A DNA stretch of 64,000 nucleotides from Mactra quadrangularis (Eukaryota > Mollusca > Bivalvia > Venerida > Mactridae): NCBI GenBank assembly GCA_025267735.1, contig CM046307.1, forward strand, positions 54,989,395 to 55,053,394, written 5' to 3'. Position 1 is the stretch's first letter. Each line of letters opens with the position of its first letter. Made by a program: the position numbers and the translations under genes. Positions 24,850 through 36,911 of the stretch are shown here, piece by piece. The notes under the pieces are model-generated. The model saw only the letters and a list, made by a program, of their open reading frames with translations, was not told where the DNA came from and did no database searches.

Positions 24850-25145
24850 TCAAGGATGTTTTAAATAAGCCCCCCTTCCTATCAAAGACTCCTCAAAAAG
24901 ACTTTGGAAGACGGAATTGAAGGGAGGCTACATAACTGGACCAAAGACTTTCTCAGCAATGGATACCAATGAAGAACTGCCAACGGTTACCAGTTAGGGT
25001 GAGATCCAGTAATAAGTGGTGTTCCACAAGGATCAGTATTATGACCAATGTTCTTGTTTTAATATTTATCAATGGCATACCAGAAAACATTTTAAGTCCA
25101 ATACATTTATTTGCAGAGGATACCAAAATTTTATTTTTCTTAATA
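24850..25145 (+). pseudogene. LINE reverse transcriptase fragment
   Basis: Across two frames the conserved RT block 'SGVPQGSVL' is readable at about 25015, then 'INGIPENI' and a decayed 'LFAEDTKI' in place of LFADDTKI (the catalytic motif) at about 25108. This is the order seen in non-LTR retrotransposon reverse transcriptases. Stops and a frameshift make it dead. Only this short internal piece remains, with no endonuclease and no ends. The 68-codon frame at 24969 mixes frames and is not a gene. Confidence 0.85.
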
Positions 25146-25149
25146 TTTA

Positions 25150-25780
25150 ACTTGAACGGAGACCGTATATATTAATTTAGAGCTTTTAAATGTTTTGAAA
25201 ATTTATGAGTAATGAAATTTAAATTTTCATTTTCAACCTTATAAATCTTAAGTTTTCAAATGTCTACCATGTACATATATATCCTGAAACGTATGAAATA
25301 AGATCATATAGAATGTATGGTAGCTATGTTTAAAGACTTGTACATAGTTAAACTTTAACTATATTTTCTAAGGTAACTTATTTTGTATACAAGTATTGTC
25401 TTATAACATTAGTGGTCATCAACTAGACAGCCACCAGCACAACAACAACATAAGTATAGTTTTAATTCACAACAAAATAAAATAGTATGTGTTACTAGTG
25501 TACTACATGTACCTTACTAAAAAGATACAAACAATGAAATAATAATACTATTCATTACTCTTCTAAAGAATTCAACGAATAATTATAAAACAAAAATAAA
25601 ATCTATCAGCGTGATGTTGTTGTCATGTAGTAATCCTGTTGTCGCTCTTGCGGTGCGGGCTGGCATGCCATCCGTTTTAACAACCCATTAGCTATTCCTC
25701 ACTGTTCTATCGTTAGCCGGCACATTTTGTGTTTTTTGGATGTATGAATCGTTATACTGTCCACAGTGACTATGTGCAAT
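25150..25780. other. non-coding AT-rich spacer
   Basis: No open frame or recognised repeat, apart from the lead-in to the repeat carrying the foldback insert. Confidence 0.4.
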
Positions 25781-25882
25781 AAAATAAAGGATGGTCAATT
25801 TCCTACAAAAATATACAAAAAATAATAAACGCACAAAAATATCAAAGAATACATCTGCAGAACGTTTGCAGAATTCGTTTTT

Positions 25883-27191
25883 AAGGTGGGTCGGTACCTT
25901 ACTCGGAGGGAAAAACGAAAAAAATATTTTGTTCGGCGATTATAATAAAAGTTGGCAGGCAGATACCTTCATGCTTCTTGTTTGTTTTTCTGGTAACCTT
26001 AGCGACGTTGTCGTTTTTTCACGACGTCATGGACGTCACAATGGTTCGCGCTTAAAATAGGCATGCAAGTACATTAAACCCACGTATTTGAGATATTGAA
26101 TGTCCGAGGTCAATGATTATTATATCGAAATGTTTCTGAAATATTGCTGCATACAATCATTTTGTTCCGATTATCCAAACATCACGACATTCGTAAAGAT
26201 TGTACATTTCATTACTGAATTTAGGGTTTTCACGTATAAAAGGTTTCACCAATTGCCGAGTTATTATGGTTATTTTCAAATTAAAGCAGAACGGTGGTCA
26301 AATTCTTATCGCGATTTTTGAAATCTACGCACTTTTTGTGTCACTTTAATGAAATAAAAAAGGAAAGTGAACGTTCTCAGTTTTTCACAATATCGCGTTC
26401 AAAGTAAAATTACCGTCATTACAACGATGTTAATATAACGTTACGCTGACGTTGTGATTAAAGCATTTGTTGTAAAAATAAGTAGAAGCAGATTTTAATT
26501 GACGTATGATAAATTAATTTTGAACAGGTCAGATGCTGAGTGTCACAAGAAATTAATTAAGAACTGGACAGAAACTACAAAATTGAATTTACAAGAAAAT
26601 TACATACATAACCCAAAATCACAACGTTAGCGCAACGTAATATTAACGTCGTTGTTTTGAAGGTAATTTTACTTTGAAAGCGATATTGTGAAAAACTGAG
26701 AACGTTCACTTTCATTTTTTATTTCATTAAAATGACACAAAAAGAGTGTAGTTTTCAAAATCGCGATAAGAATTTGACCACCGTTCAGCTTTAATTTGAA
26801 AATAAACGTTATAACTCGGCAATTGTTGAAACCTTTTAGACGTGAAAACCCTAAATTTAGAGATGAAATGTACAATCTTTATGACTGACGTGATATTTAG
26901 ATAATCGGAACAAAATATTTGTATGCAACATTTCAGAAACATTTTGGTATAATTATCTTCGTCCTCGGACATTCAATACTTTAAATATATGGGTTTAATG
27001 TACTTGCATGCCTGTTTTTAGCGCGAATCATTGTGACGTCCGTGACGTCGTGAAAAAAAACGACAACGTCGCTAAGGTTACCAGAAAAACAAACAAGAAG
27101 CATGAAGGTATCTGCCTGCCAACTTTTATCATAATCGGTGAACATAATATTTTTTTCGTTTTTCCCTCCGAGTAAGGTACCGACCCACCTT
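25883..27191. mobile_element. 1.3-kb foldback element
   Basis: The arms of about 580 bp mirror each other: 'aaggtgggtcggtaccttac' at 25883 against its complement ending 27191, then 'ggcaggcagataccttcatg' at 25954 against the copy near 27110, through to 'gaacgttctcagtttttcac' at about 26370 and 26690. The loop is about 26465-26615. It sits inside another repeat: the flanks 'gaacgtttgcagaat' and 'atgatccgatt' are adjacent at 28850-28880. Each arm keeps a similar frame of about 73 codons (26100-26321 plus; 26972-26754 minus). No transposase is seen. Confidence 0.88.
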
Positions 27192-27330
27192 TATGATCCG
27201 ATTTTGAAAAGTAAAACACATACAAAAACTACATTACATTGGCTTTAAAATGACATCCGGTTTATAAAAATATATTGAGAAATAACAAGAAATGTCTTTA
27301 AAAAAGACAAACGGCGTCGATTTAAAAACA

Positions 27331-27390
27331 AGAGGGCCAAGGGCCCTGGGTGCTCACCTGAGGAAAAGGTCAAAGGTCACAGAAGAGCCA
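27331..27390 (+). repeat. 'acaagagggcc' bivalve repeat fragment
   Basis: 'aacaagagggccaagggccc' followed by 'gtgctcacctgagg' is a short head seen again and again in bivalve genomes; that statement rests on general knowledge, not a search. Confidence 0.6.
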
Positions 27391-27391
27391 T

Positions 27392-27592
27392 TTACATAGG
27401 ACCACTAATGTTAAAACCTATTTTTTGACGTGGTGATGGATTGCCAGATTCCGATAGTATTTGCTCATACAAGTTGTCACCACGCATCATCACTTCATCA
27501 ACAACATTTGCAGACCAGTTTCGCAGACTTGGCACATGATTGCCTACCGTAAACAATATGACAGCCAATGCAATTGCCGTACACTGATAACC
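27392..27592 (-). pseudogene. coding fragment resembling a mobile-element protein
   Basis: An uninterrupted minus-strand frame reads GYQCTAIALAVIL, then RNWSANVVDEVMMRGDNLY. The pattern Q-C-x-A-x-A, then W...D.(I/V)...G(D/N).LY resembles a domain I associate with large helicase-bearing mobile elements of animals. This recall is uncertain. The frame is short, has no start of its own and adjoins other repeat pieces, so it is a captured or decayed fragment. Confidence 0.35.
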
Positions 27593-27655
27593 ACAGGGAT
27601 TTGTCAAGTTACCTTACTTTGATTTTTCCAACATACCTTTAATATACTTATATAC
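27593..27655 (+). mobile_element. single arm of the CACAGGG palindromic MITE
   Basis: 'cacagggatttgtcaagtta' through 'caacatacctttaatatact' matches one arm of the palindrome at 46938-47062. The second arm is absent here. Confidence 0.75.
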
Positions 27656-27659
27656 AAGG

Positions 27660-28525
27660 GGTACAACTGCGTTTACTAGACCGATTCATCTAGATTTCTT
27701 ATTTTGTGGCTCACAAAAAATACTGATACCCTAGTAGCACTTTAACCGCACGATTAAATTAACTCTTCGAGCTATGAATATTAAATGTTTCATAGGGCAG
27801 ATCATTAAAACACTCGCCAACAAAAAACAATTCTTTTTGACAAATAATTTTTAGATATTCAAAATATGAATTTCAAGACCTTTCTAGTGATATAAAATGC
27901 AAAATTGTTTGATGAAAAATGACTTAGTAATTGCAATTTTAAAATTACTGTGTTTTCATTGTATTTACTCGCTATCATTTCTTGCCAACCAGCGAACGGT
28001 TACCTGTAGTCTTTATCAGCTCCTTGTTACTATTTATAGACATCATAACAATAACAATGAACTGGGGTATATGTGGAGCTGTGACTCTCAAAGTGTAAAC
28101 CCCGGAAACTAGACGTAGTGAGGCTAATTTAATAATTATTGGGTAATATGTCAGACTTTTTACTAGAAACCGGTTCACATCTGGAGACGTAATTCATTTT
28201 ACCCATAAAATATTGTGTTTGACACGTAACTTTTTATTGTTACAAAATAAAAAAACACTTTGGAAAGCAATAGAAGTCTACCCAAAAAAAATAATCTACG
28301 AACGAAGCAAAATTTCGTAAAACACTGCATTACAAAAGTGTGGCCTTTATTTTTTCGCGCGTGTCAGGGCCATCCAATCGAAGAGGGGGTTTTCTCTGTT
28401 TCCCCCGTACGTCATTCTCAGTGCTTATAAAATCATCCAATAGAACGGCGGATTTCCGAAATTCCCAGACATACGTCATTATACAGAAATGTAGGTCAAA
28501 ATCCAGCTTAGACAGCTACGCCGAA
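27660..28525. other. spacer upstream of the RNF146-type gene
   Basis: Short frames only. A ~75-bp imperfect direct repeat around 28370-28490 ('ccatccaatcgaagaggg' against 'catccaatagaacggcgg', each followed by 'tacgtcatt') is visible. Its role is unknown. Confidence 0.4.
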
Positions 28526-28530
28526 AAAAG

Positions 28531-29220
28531 TAAAGGGGTGGATCCATGCAATCGTAGCGATTTTTTGGGAGTAAAACATCGACGGGCTATAGATTCTAAT
28601 ATATAAAATATTTATAGTTGACAGTTCACGTGCGCTGGACAAGTTTTTGTTCAAATGCATGTGAATTATTTACTACTCATCTGATTTCGTTCATCGTATT
28701 ATTTTTGAAAATGGCATTGTCATAGCTTTCAATTGATACATTATTTATGAACATTTATTCATGGATAAAAAAGATAAAGGTGGGTCCATTTGCTCCAACA
28801 AAAAATAAATACAAGCAAAAATTATTCAAAGAATATATCTAAGTTTGAACGTTTGCAGAATATTTCTAATGATCCGATTTCGAAAAGAAAAAATACACAA
28901 AAACTGCATGACATTGGCTTTAAAATGATTTAAAATTTATTAAAATATGCTGAAAAATAAAAAAGTTAAGGGTGGGTCCATGGAAACTTTGCGATATTTT
29001 GGGGGGCAAATTATCGATGAAAAATGAGTCACATTCAACCTGATTTAATATACATTTTTTGCCGTCAGATTTTTGTTTTGGTTATTATTCTATAAAGCTT
29101 ATTATTTTAGCTTTTCAACAGTATCTTCATATGAAAACTACATTCGTTATTACGAAAGTTAACAGATGGGTCCATGTAATCGTTCCATTTTCTCTAATAA
29201 ACATTGGAGGGTCCGGGGAA
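28531..29220 (+). repeat. ~200-240-bp tandem array with 'gggtgggtccat' starts
   Basis: Units begin near 28531, 28772, 28970 and 29160 with 'gtaaaggggtggatccatg' or 'taaaggtgggtccat', followed by 'gcgattttttggg'-like text. One unit is homologous to the sequence split by the foldback element at 25883. The array ends about 160 bp before the RNF146-type start codon, so it may form the proximal upstream region of that gene. Confidence 0.75.
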
Positions 29221-29380
29221 TACACCTGTCCCCATAAAACGCACTGTATGGTATAGGTTTATTGCACACGCAGGAAGAGGCGGTCTATTTCGACTGTGAG
29301 TACTAGAAAACTAATGTGTGTCGCGCCATGTAAATATCTCAGTAAATATTTTGTTGATATTTTCCATAAAGCACACTGAC

Positions 29381-32300
29381 ATGAATGATCAAAGTGACGT
29401 CAAAGTTTCGGGCTGCAAATCTGATGAAAGCGATTTGAAGTCAGACAAAATTGGGTCTGCTGTTTCCAAGGATGCTTGTTCACATGAAGGTTAATATATT
29501 TCCGTATTGTCAATAAAAACAATGTCAATGAACTATTCGTATGACCTTATTTTATCGGTATCCTATCACTATCATACATTTCGTACGCCCCGTCTCTTTG
29601 ATAGTTAAATTGAGACACGTGTTTTAGCTCGCTAAAATTCAAAGATTAGTTGTTGTGTTTATGATTTTAAACAATTAATTGACAGTATCCCGCATTAACC
29701 TATTATGGAGACTTCGGTAAATGAGTATTTCGGTAAATTGATTTTATATAGTAAATCGTTTGGAGAGATCGGTAAATTGATATTGCATAATGAGTTTAGG
29801 AGCTTTTAGAGGGCTGCATAATAAGAGACTTTAGTCAGTTAATTCCCCTTGTATATTCTTCAAAATAGGTAGGTCTAATTAGTTGGATTACTCGGATTTT
29901 ACCCTTACTTTTCAATGTTAATTTGCCAAATTTAAAAATGAATAACATTTTTGTATATCATTTAATCTATTTGAAATTCAAGCTAATTATTTTTAAGTTA
30001 AAGAACTATCTAAATTCCATCACTTCTGTTAATATCTTCATTAACAAGAAAGATATTAGATGAAATATTTTGTTACCCATACATAGGAATTCAATGATAA
30101 AGTCCGAGGATTCCAACTGTAAGGACCTACTTACCAATTGGATTGCTTCAGATTTTATCAGGGAAAGATAACTGACTAAAGTCCCTAATTATTCTGAATG
30201 TGTGATAATCAATGTTCATTATGATTTGTTTGTATATTATTGTTTGAAATTGTTTGTTAAATGTTGTTATATTTTAATAAGATCATAATTTCTCAATATT
30301 GAATAATCTTTTCTTTTTTCTTGATATATACGAGTGATTTTTATAAGTCATGGAGTTCAGATCAAATTGCACATTTTAAAAAAGATATCTTAAAAGAATC
30401 TTACCAGACCTGAAATAAACGAAACAACATTAGATCAAAGTATACTATAATACATATAAAATACATTAACTCAAGTCATTATAAAAAGAACATTGTATCA
30501 GAGACATATCTAATTCCCTGATTGTATGTATCAATTAATAAATCTTTCCTAATAAAAAAGGTAAATAAAATCATATTTTTTATAAAATATTAATGAAGTC
30601 AAAAGATATTTAAATGAATTTAGTAATTAACCCTTTACTGGTTGCGACATGTGTGAAAAGTAGCCATTTTTTCACCATTACGCGCTAGGGCTATTTAAGA
30701 TGCTCTAATTTCATTACTAATTATCATACAGTTATGCAACTTGGCCAAGTTATTCTCTGGGTGAATGTTTTCAGAAAAACCAAGTTGAGCCCCGATCCCC
30801 GTTACCATGGCAATGCTGGGGCGGAGCAAATACGGCAAAAAATGCAATTTTCGCTCTTTTTTCACCCCACGTTTGCTCTTCAAACAGTAATATTTTCCGA
30901 AATTGAGGTCTAAAGTGCCAGGTCTTTTCAGATACTGAAAACATGTTTTCTTATCAGCATTTGGCGCCATTTCTCTGCACTCAATGACCCCGATTTTTAG
31001 CAAGACTGTTATCAACAGTCAAAGCTATTAGCGGCATTCCAGCACTGCGACCAAGATTTGTGGTCCATTTTTCCACTCGCCAGCAAATAGTTCTAAAATA
31101 TTCAAAACTTGATATATATCTGCCTGGATACATTAAACCTTTCTACATCTTTCTTCAAAAAAATCATAGTGACACCGAGTATTGACAATTTTGTGAACAA
31201 TTGAACAATGGCAGACAAATAATTACATGACTGATTACCGCGGATGTATAAATTGATTTCATTCATGAAAAATTATGAATGAAACTATTTTACTCATTCC
31301 CGTATCAAGCAATATAAGCACGTGATTCACAACAATGAACTTAAAAAGACTTAATTGCTCTACTTTGAATTTGTAAGAACGATTCACGTTCATAGTGATA
31401 TTAACAGTGGAATAAATGGTTATTTCTGCGCCAAAATATAACCAAATGTTTAATAATACAATATGCAAGTTGTCAAGTAGTCCACTCGCCATGCAAATTC
31501 GAATATTTCTTACGTTTATAACTGTTGTTTAATAGACTCCTCACCGTGAAACTTCGAATATGCGTATCATTAGTGAATTTGTAAGGACAGCATAATATCT
31601 TAATAATTATTATAATGAAGTTAATGGGTATTTCTGCGCCCAAAAAATACCAATATTGTATAACAAGCTATTTATAATTTAAGCTGTACAATGGACTACT
31701 CGCTGTAGTAATTCGAATATTTCCTACGTTGAGATCTGCTGTCCAGTTTACTCCTCGCCGTGAAAATTCGAATATGCGTAACATTTGTTTTTGGCAATGT
31801 TTCCAACGTTGAATCGACAACTTGGTGAAAGAAGCTGTTTCTGTGCCGGAGCAGCGATGTGCTACAAATGAATTGTGGAATATGTAAACATGCCCAGCTG
31901 TGGACCAAAGCTTGAACTATTGATGTTTGTTTAAGTTTTTTAGCCTTCAACACAGTCTTGCTTCAGTGCTTTTCAGCACTTTGATTTTTCTGGCGATGAG
32001 GGGCGCTGCGCCCCCTTCAAACCCCAGCAACAAAGGGGGGCACATCCCCCCTTCGGAACCCCCCCTGAGACATCAATTGATGGGGGAGGCGCGCGAAAAA
32101 AAGCTCATTTTTTTGGGACAACTATCCTTTAGTGAAATTCGCTTAATCCAGTTAAAAAACACCATTTTCAAGGCTGTGGCGGCCATTTTGGAGGGGGGGT
32201 CTACACACGTAAAAATGCGTGATTAAGCGGTTAAGGGTTAATCCACGGGAATCGAGCCTTAGAACAACATAAAAAGTATAAGATAATACAGCATTTTTAG

Positions 32301-35300
32301 AAATATATTTATCAAACCATGTGATAATAAAAATTACATTGTATGTATTTGTTATAAAATGCAACATATCCACAGAATCGAGCCTGAAACATAAAACAGT
32401 AAAAAACTGGAGTCAAAAAACTATGTTCACTCAGAAGATAAATTGCCATTGATGACTGCCAATTAGCTAATTAAATACCGGTGCGTTTGAAACAATCATG
32501 AATGTTCATATTCGTTCATATTAAAGTTTGAATGGCTTAATTGTGATCAATTGGCCAATTAAAGTTTGGTCACAAACCAATCAGGTGTGCGCATAATTAG
32601 CACAATATTTGTTGTACCTCTTTTATTTCATATCAGTCATTAAGTTGATAAAAAGTCAACAATAAAATTGATTTATAAATTTTATTTACTATTTCATCTA
32701 AGTTCATACACATTCACAATGATACACTTTCTTTACTTTATCAAACGTGAAATTATTTTAATACAATGAATAATAAATACATAAGTATGTGTTTTAAATA
32801 TTAAATCCAACCTTTCCACTTTGTTGGAAGTGTGTCGTCTGACAGACAGCATCATATCATATGGCTTCACCCACTTTTTCATATTTGGAAAAGTATACTT
32901 AACGAAAAAGTTGAGAATTAGTGACATATGGCTCCTTACGAACTTTTCTTATTTTTTCAAATAGTTGGAGTTGTAGTTAATATACATTAATTACCAAGTG
33001 TTTCACTCTTTGCTATTTTTAAGAATCATGTGCCTACTAGCGGGTCATAAAGACCCTATTATCATGACAAAACGGATATTTTTATGATTTTTTATAACAG
33101 TAAGGGTCAATTAAAAGAGAAGACACATTCCTGTGCCCCAACTGTGTTTCCTCCACATGTAAACTTAAAAAACTATCATTAAGATACACTGTAAATATGT
33201 TTTGAGACGTTTGTTCGCTAGTAAAAGTTAAATTTGGTGTTAAATATTTATTACAATGGTTTACAACATTTTGTCACACTATCTATGAAGCGCAGTATAC
33301 TTTACTAACATCTGGCCGAATATTGGTTGTGCAACTTCCTGTTTTGTTAAATTATGTCAGTAACATAGAAAAAGGATATCTAAAACAATGTATGACATGA
33401 GATAAGTTTGTATTTTTTGCATATTTTTAGCGCTAAATAGTTGTTGAACAATATTTCAGCATTATAGATGCTATACGTCCCTTACGTATGCCTTTCACAG
33501 CAATTAACCGCTAGCTGATCGAAAATTGGTTGTACCGGGATACTGTAAATGCTATTTATAAACATTACCCCAGTGCAAGGCTCGGCATTATCATCTTTAA
33601 AGACGGTTGCCTTGTTAGACAACAAGATATTTATTAATTTTCCTGAACCAAATGTTCAGAAGCAGTACTGAGTAGTTACAAGTTGCCCGAACCCAATTTT
33701 AGGTTGTCAGGGGCAATTGAACAACCAATAATCATGAGCTCTGCAGTGTTTTTCAAGACTGAACCTTATGTCCCAAAAATTTAAAGTACACACTACACAG
33801 CAACCACAACTTATGCACCAGTCAATTTTAGGTAACCTTACAACAGGGGTATAGTGGGGACTAACTCTGAACCAAGTAAACCCCTTGGTAAAATCCTCTC
33901 CCTGCATTCACATTCCAATTTAAATATGAATTATCAAATAACTTTATAACAGTAACTGTGCTAAAAATATTTATCTACAGTACAGACATGAATTCCTAGT
34001 ACATGATGTTATGCAAGCTGAGAATTCTGCAGTACTTTCAGTACTTTGATTTGTTTAGCCACCTGACGAGCTGATTGTGTCAGAACTTTGGTAGGGGTCA
34101 TGGGTTTGATTCCCAGTTAGGGCACTCTTAATTGGATTTTCGTTTTGAAATAATTTGTACAGCCATTCTCCCTTTTACCACTGATTAGTATTCATGTTGG
34201 GAAGTTGTCTGTCACTGATGAAAGTATGCATCTAGTTACTGGTTAATGGCATATTAAAGTGTTAATCACCAAAAATAGGGATTAGGTTGACTGACTGCTG
34301 TGATATGACATATACAGTTTGTTGCTACAGCCGTTAACCCAATCAACCCCATAAAAAATTTATTTCTTTATTTCAGAAGATGAAGCCTCAGAAGAGTTTG
34401 AATGTCCAGTATGTCTACAAACAGCCAGTTTTCCTGTACAGTTACCATGCCGGCATATATTCTGTTTCCTGTGTGTGAAAGGGGTGGCTAATCGTAGTAA
34501 AAGATGTGCAATGTGTAGGCAAGAAATTCCAGCTGATTTTTTCAATGACCCGAAATTATTATGCGAGAAAGAGTTAAAAGAGAAATCATTGACAATATTT
34601 GATGATGGATATCAGTGGTTCTATGAAGGAAGAAATGGCTGGTGGCAGTATGATGATAGGACTAGTAATGAACTGGAGAAAAAATATAAAAATGGTGATA
34701 AAGTATTTGAATTGTTAATTGCTGGTTTTCTGTATGTGATTGATTTAGAAAGTATGCGTCAATGGCGACGTAATGATCAAACGAGGCGGCGTCGCATCAG
34801 GAGAGATATGCGCACTGTACCAGATGTTAAGGGTATTGCCGGTCTTAGATTTGGTGAAAATCAACCAATCAGACCTAGTGGAGATGGCGGGGAATCGAAT
34901 ACCAATAATTCAAGCGCTACCAGGGGAGCTTCTACCACTCGTTTGAATCCTCCATTGATCCTACCTTCTAGTAATGATGGTCATCCCATGGTAGATGACT
35001 CATACTTAACACCATCAGCCCCTAACAACACGCCACAAACACCCATGACACCTGCTGATAGTCAACCTGGAAGTCTCTATGGGTCCCAAGAGGATTTGGT
35101 TGCCAGCATTCAACACATGGCTATTAATTCACACCAAGCAGGTGCAGATAACTCGCCACCAGATGGGTATGATAGAGATTTGCAGCAAAATAGTAACAGA
35201 GGTACTCTTGATGATTTAGATAATTCAATAGAAAATAACGATGATGATGATGCTGATGATGATGATGACTTTTTATTGCGATATCGGAGACCTTATCATG

Positions 35301-35551
35301 ACGAATCCCCTACTGAACTTGAAGATTTCCACCAAGAACCTGAGGCACCAAATTGCTGTCCTGATGATGAGCACACATTACCAGACTTGAGTGATGAAGG
35401 CGAGAGTGATACCTTTGACACTGATCAACGTCCAGCTGACCTTGACCGTCGTCATAGTGACCAGGATGATGATGAAGATGATGAAAATGATCTTAGCCAA
35501 CCTAGAACAACTGTACACCCTGAAACTGGCAGTGTTGAAACATATCTTTAA
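29381..35551 (+). CDS. rnf146: RNF146/Iduna-type E3 ubiquitin ligase (RING + WWE)
   Basis: Two coding exons: 29381-29489 (MNDQSDVKVSG... to a donor AAG|GTTAAT) and 34377-35551 (acceptor 'tatttcag'; TAA stop at 35549-35551). The phases fit (G + AA = Glu) and give 427 aa. The RING finger spans residues 46-83 (CPVC, CRH, FCFLC, CAMC). The WWE domain, about 112-180, contains YEGRNGWWQYD and LIAGFLYVIDLESM. In human RNF146 (359 aa) the WWE domain binds iso-ADP-ribose and turns on the RING, so that PARylated tankyrase targets such as Axin are ubiquitinated in Wnt signalling. RPSGDG at residues 202-207 fits the RxxGDG tankyrase-binding pattern. The C-terminal third is long, Asp-rich and probably disordered. 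The 4.9-kb intron holds a piggyBac-like element and a SINE; a pogo-like element follows the stop by about 100 bp. Confidence 0.95.
29490..30626. other. RNF146-type intron, left part
   Basis: AT-rich intron sequence with no recognised element. Confidence 0.5.
30631..32237. mobile_element. piggyBac-like non-autonomous element (TTAA)
   Basis: TTAA (30627-30630) is followed by 'ccctttactggttgcgacat'; the other end is 'aagcggttaaggg' followed by TTAA (32238-32241). TTAA duplications and CCCTT/AAGGG ends are typical of piggyBac. No transposase frame is seen. The interior has a ~216-bp tandem duplication ('cgtgaaacttcgaatatgcg' at about 31545 and 31762) and a GC-rich stretch at 31990-32090. It lies in the intron of the RNF146-type gene. 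The inverted ends match only over a short distance, so the ends should be treated as provisional. Confidence 0.65.
32242..33600. other. RNF146-type intron, middle part
   Basis: No gene or clear element. 'gaatcgagcct' occurs twice, near 32250 and 32375, hinting at a small repeat. Confidence 0.4.
33625..33725 (+). repeat. short repeat shared with 19750-19830
   Basis: 'cctgaaccaaatgtt', 'taacaagttgcc' or 'tacaagttgcccg', and 'taggttgtcaggggcaat' occur in the same order in both places. It is probably the remains of one SINE or MITE family. Confidence 0.6.
34050..34345 (+). mobile_element. tRNA-derived SINE just upstream of RNF146 exon 2
   Basis: The head has 'agccacctgacgagctgatt' and 'catgggtttgattcccagt'; the body has 'actgatgaaagtatgcatct'; the tail is 'gttgctacagccgttaaccc'. 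It ends about 30 bp before the splice acceptor at 34375-34376, so it may supply the branch point or lie next to it. Confidence 0.8.
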
Positions 35552-35652
35552 ATTATATATTATGAGTATCATTGTATATTCTTAGAGTTATTTGTCTGAA
35601 GTATTACAAATTTGACTTTAGAAATCCAGCTGATGTATTGTGTATATCGATA

Positions 35653-36911
35653 CAGTCAACTCTCGTTATCTCGACTTAGTTGGGACCGTTGGAAAATAAT
35701 CGAGATAACGAAAAGTCGAGACAAACAAGATAAACGAAATTTTCTAAGGGAGGTAATTCCGATGTCTTCAGTAGCAGTTTTACCTGTTCAGAGAGTGTAG
35801 TTTAGAATAATTGCTTTGCTGCAGCTGTGAATAGGGTTTTACCATAAACTTGTACTCTAAAGGTTTTGTGACGCTTTTACCGCTGGCAAAGTTCCCTCTC
35901 GACAAGTTATAGGACAAAATCGCGTATTTTCCGAAAATCTACTTTTGGTTTCTACTATTTCACTGACTTTATCTCGAAAGAACGACTAACCAAGCGTATA
36001 TTATTCAGAATATTTGTAGCCAGTCAGATAAATTGCGTGTGAATATGTTTGACGTCATACACTATTTCGTACAACCACAGCACCGTCATCGTGTAAGTCG
36101 GCTTCTCTTTGATAATTTTGAGTAGTTGCAGATAATATCCAGTTGTGTGTGTGAAGAGTAGTTGACTATTACGTCACGAAAAAATATAGACTTGAACTAC
36201 AAAAATGTCGGCATATCTTTTAAATGCGTGTCTTTCTATTATCAATCCATACAGTTGTAAACATCGTTTTTCCAACAGGTCTTTAGAGGGATTAATTTAT
36301 CATGCAAAGAAGATGCCGTACATTTATATCAACTTAAATGACGAAATATAATAATAAAAATAAACGAAAATTTTGTTTCTTATTTTCATTGGACAAAATA
36401 TTCATTAAACAAAATTAATGAACACAAAAAAGTAACGAGTATCGCAGTGTTATTTGTAATAAAGCACATGATTGTAAGCACGCATTTTGATATCTTTACA
36501 CTCAATTTTGACATCTGTCAATTAACTCTCGACTAATTCAACGATGGTTTCATTCATGTCAATTAGTTTGTATATTTAAATGACATGTTAATTCAATACT
36601 GACACGTTCTTTTAAACAGATTATCTATACAGTCGCTAATCGATAAACAATGGACGTGTGCTATTTTTCGCACCTCAACGGATCGCCGATAATATCTTTG
36701 TGTAGTCAACTTAAACATTATAATTTTATAGTAAAATAACACTTTGGGACTCAAATTTATAGTCGAGAGAGCGAAAATGTCGAGACAAAAAGATCGAGTC
36801 AAACATGATTTTTTTATATAGATTAAGAAGGAAAAAAATCGGGACTTTTGATTTTCAATCGAGACAACGAAATGTCGACACAAGAGTAGTCGAGATAATG
36901 CGAATTGACTG
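35653..36911. mobile_element. pogo/Tigger-like non-autonomous element
   Basis: The inverted ends are 'cagtcaactctcgttatctc' and, on the other side, the complement of 'cagtcaattcgcattatctc', with TA at 35651-35652 and 36912-36913. CAGT termini and TA targets fit pogo-type elements. Subterminal 'gtcgagacaa' motifs recur at both ends. No transposase frame is present. It begins 101 bp after the RNF146-type stop codon and so probably lies in that gene's 3' UTR. Confidence 0.85.
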
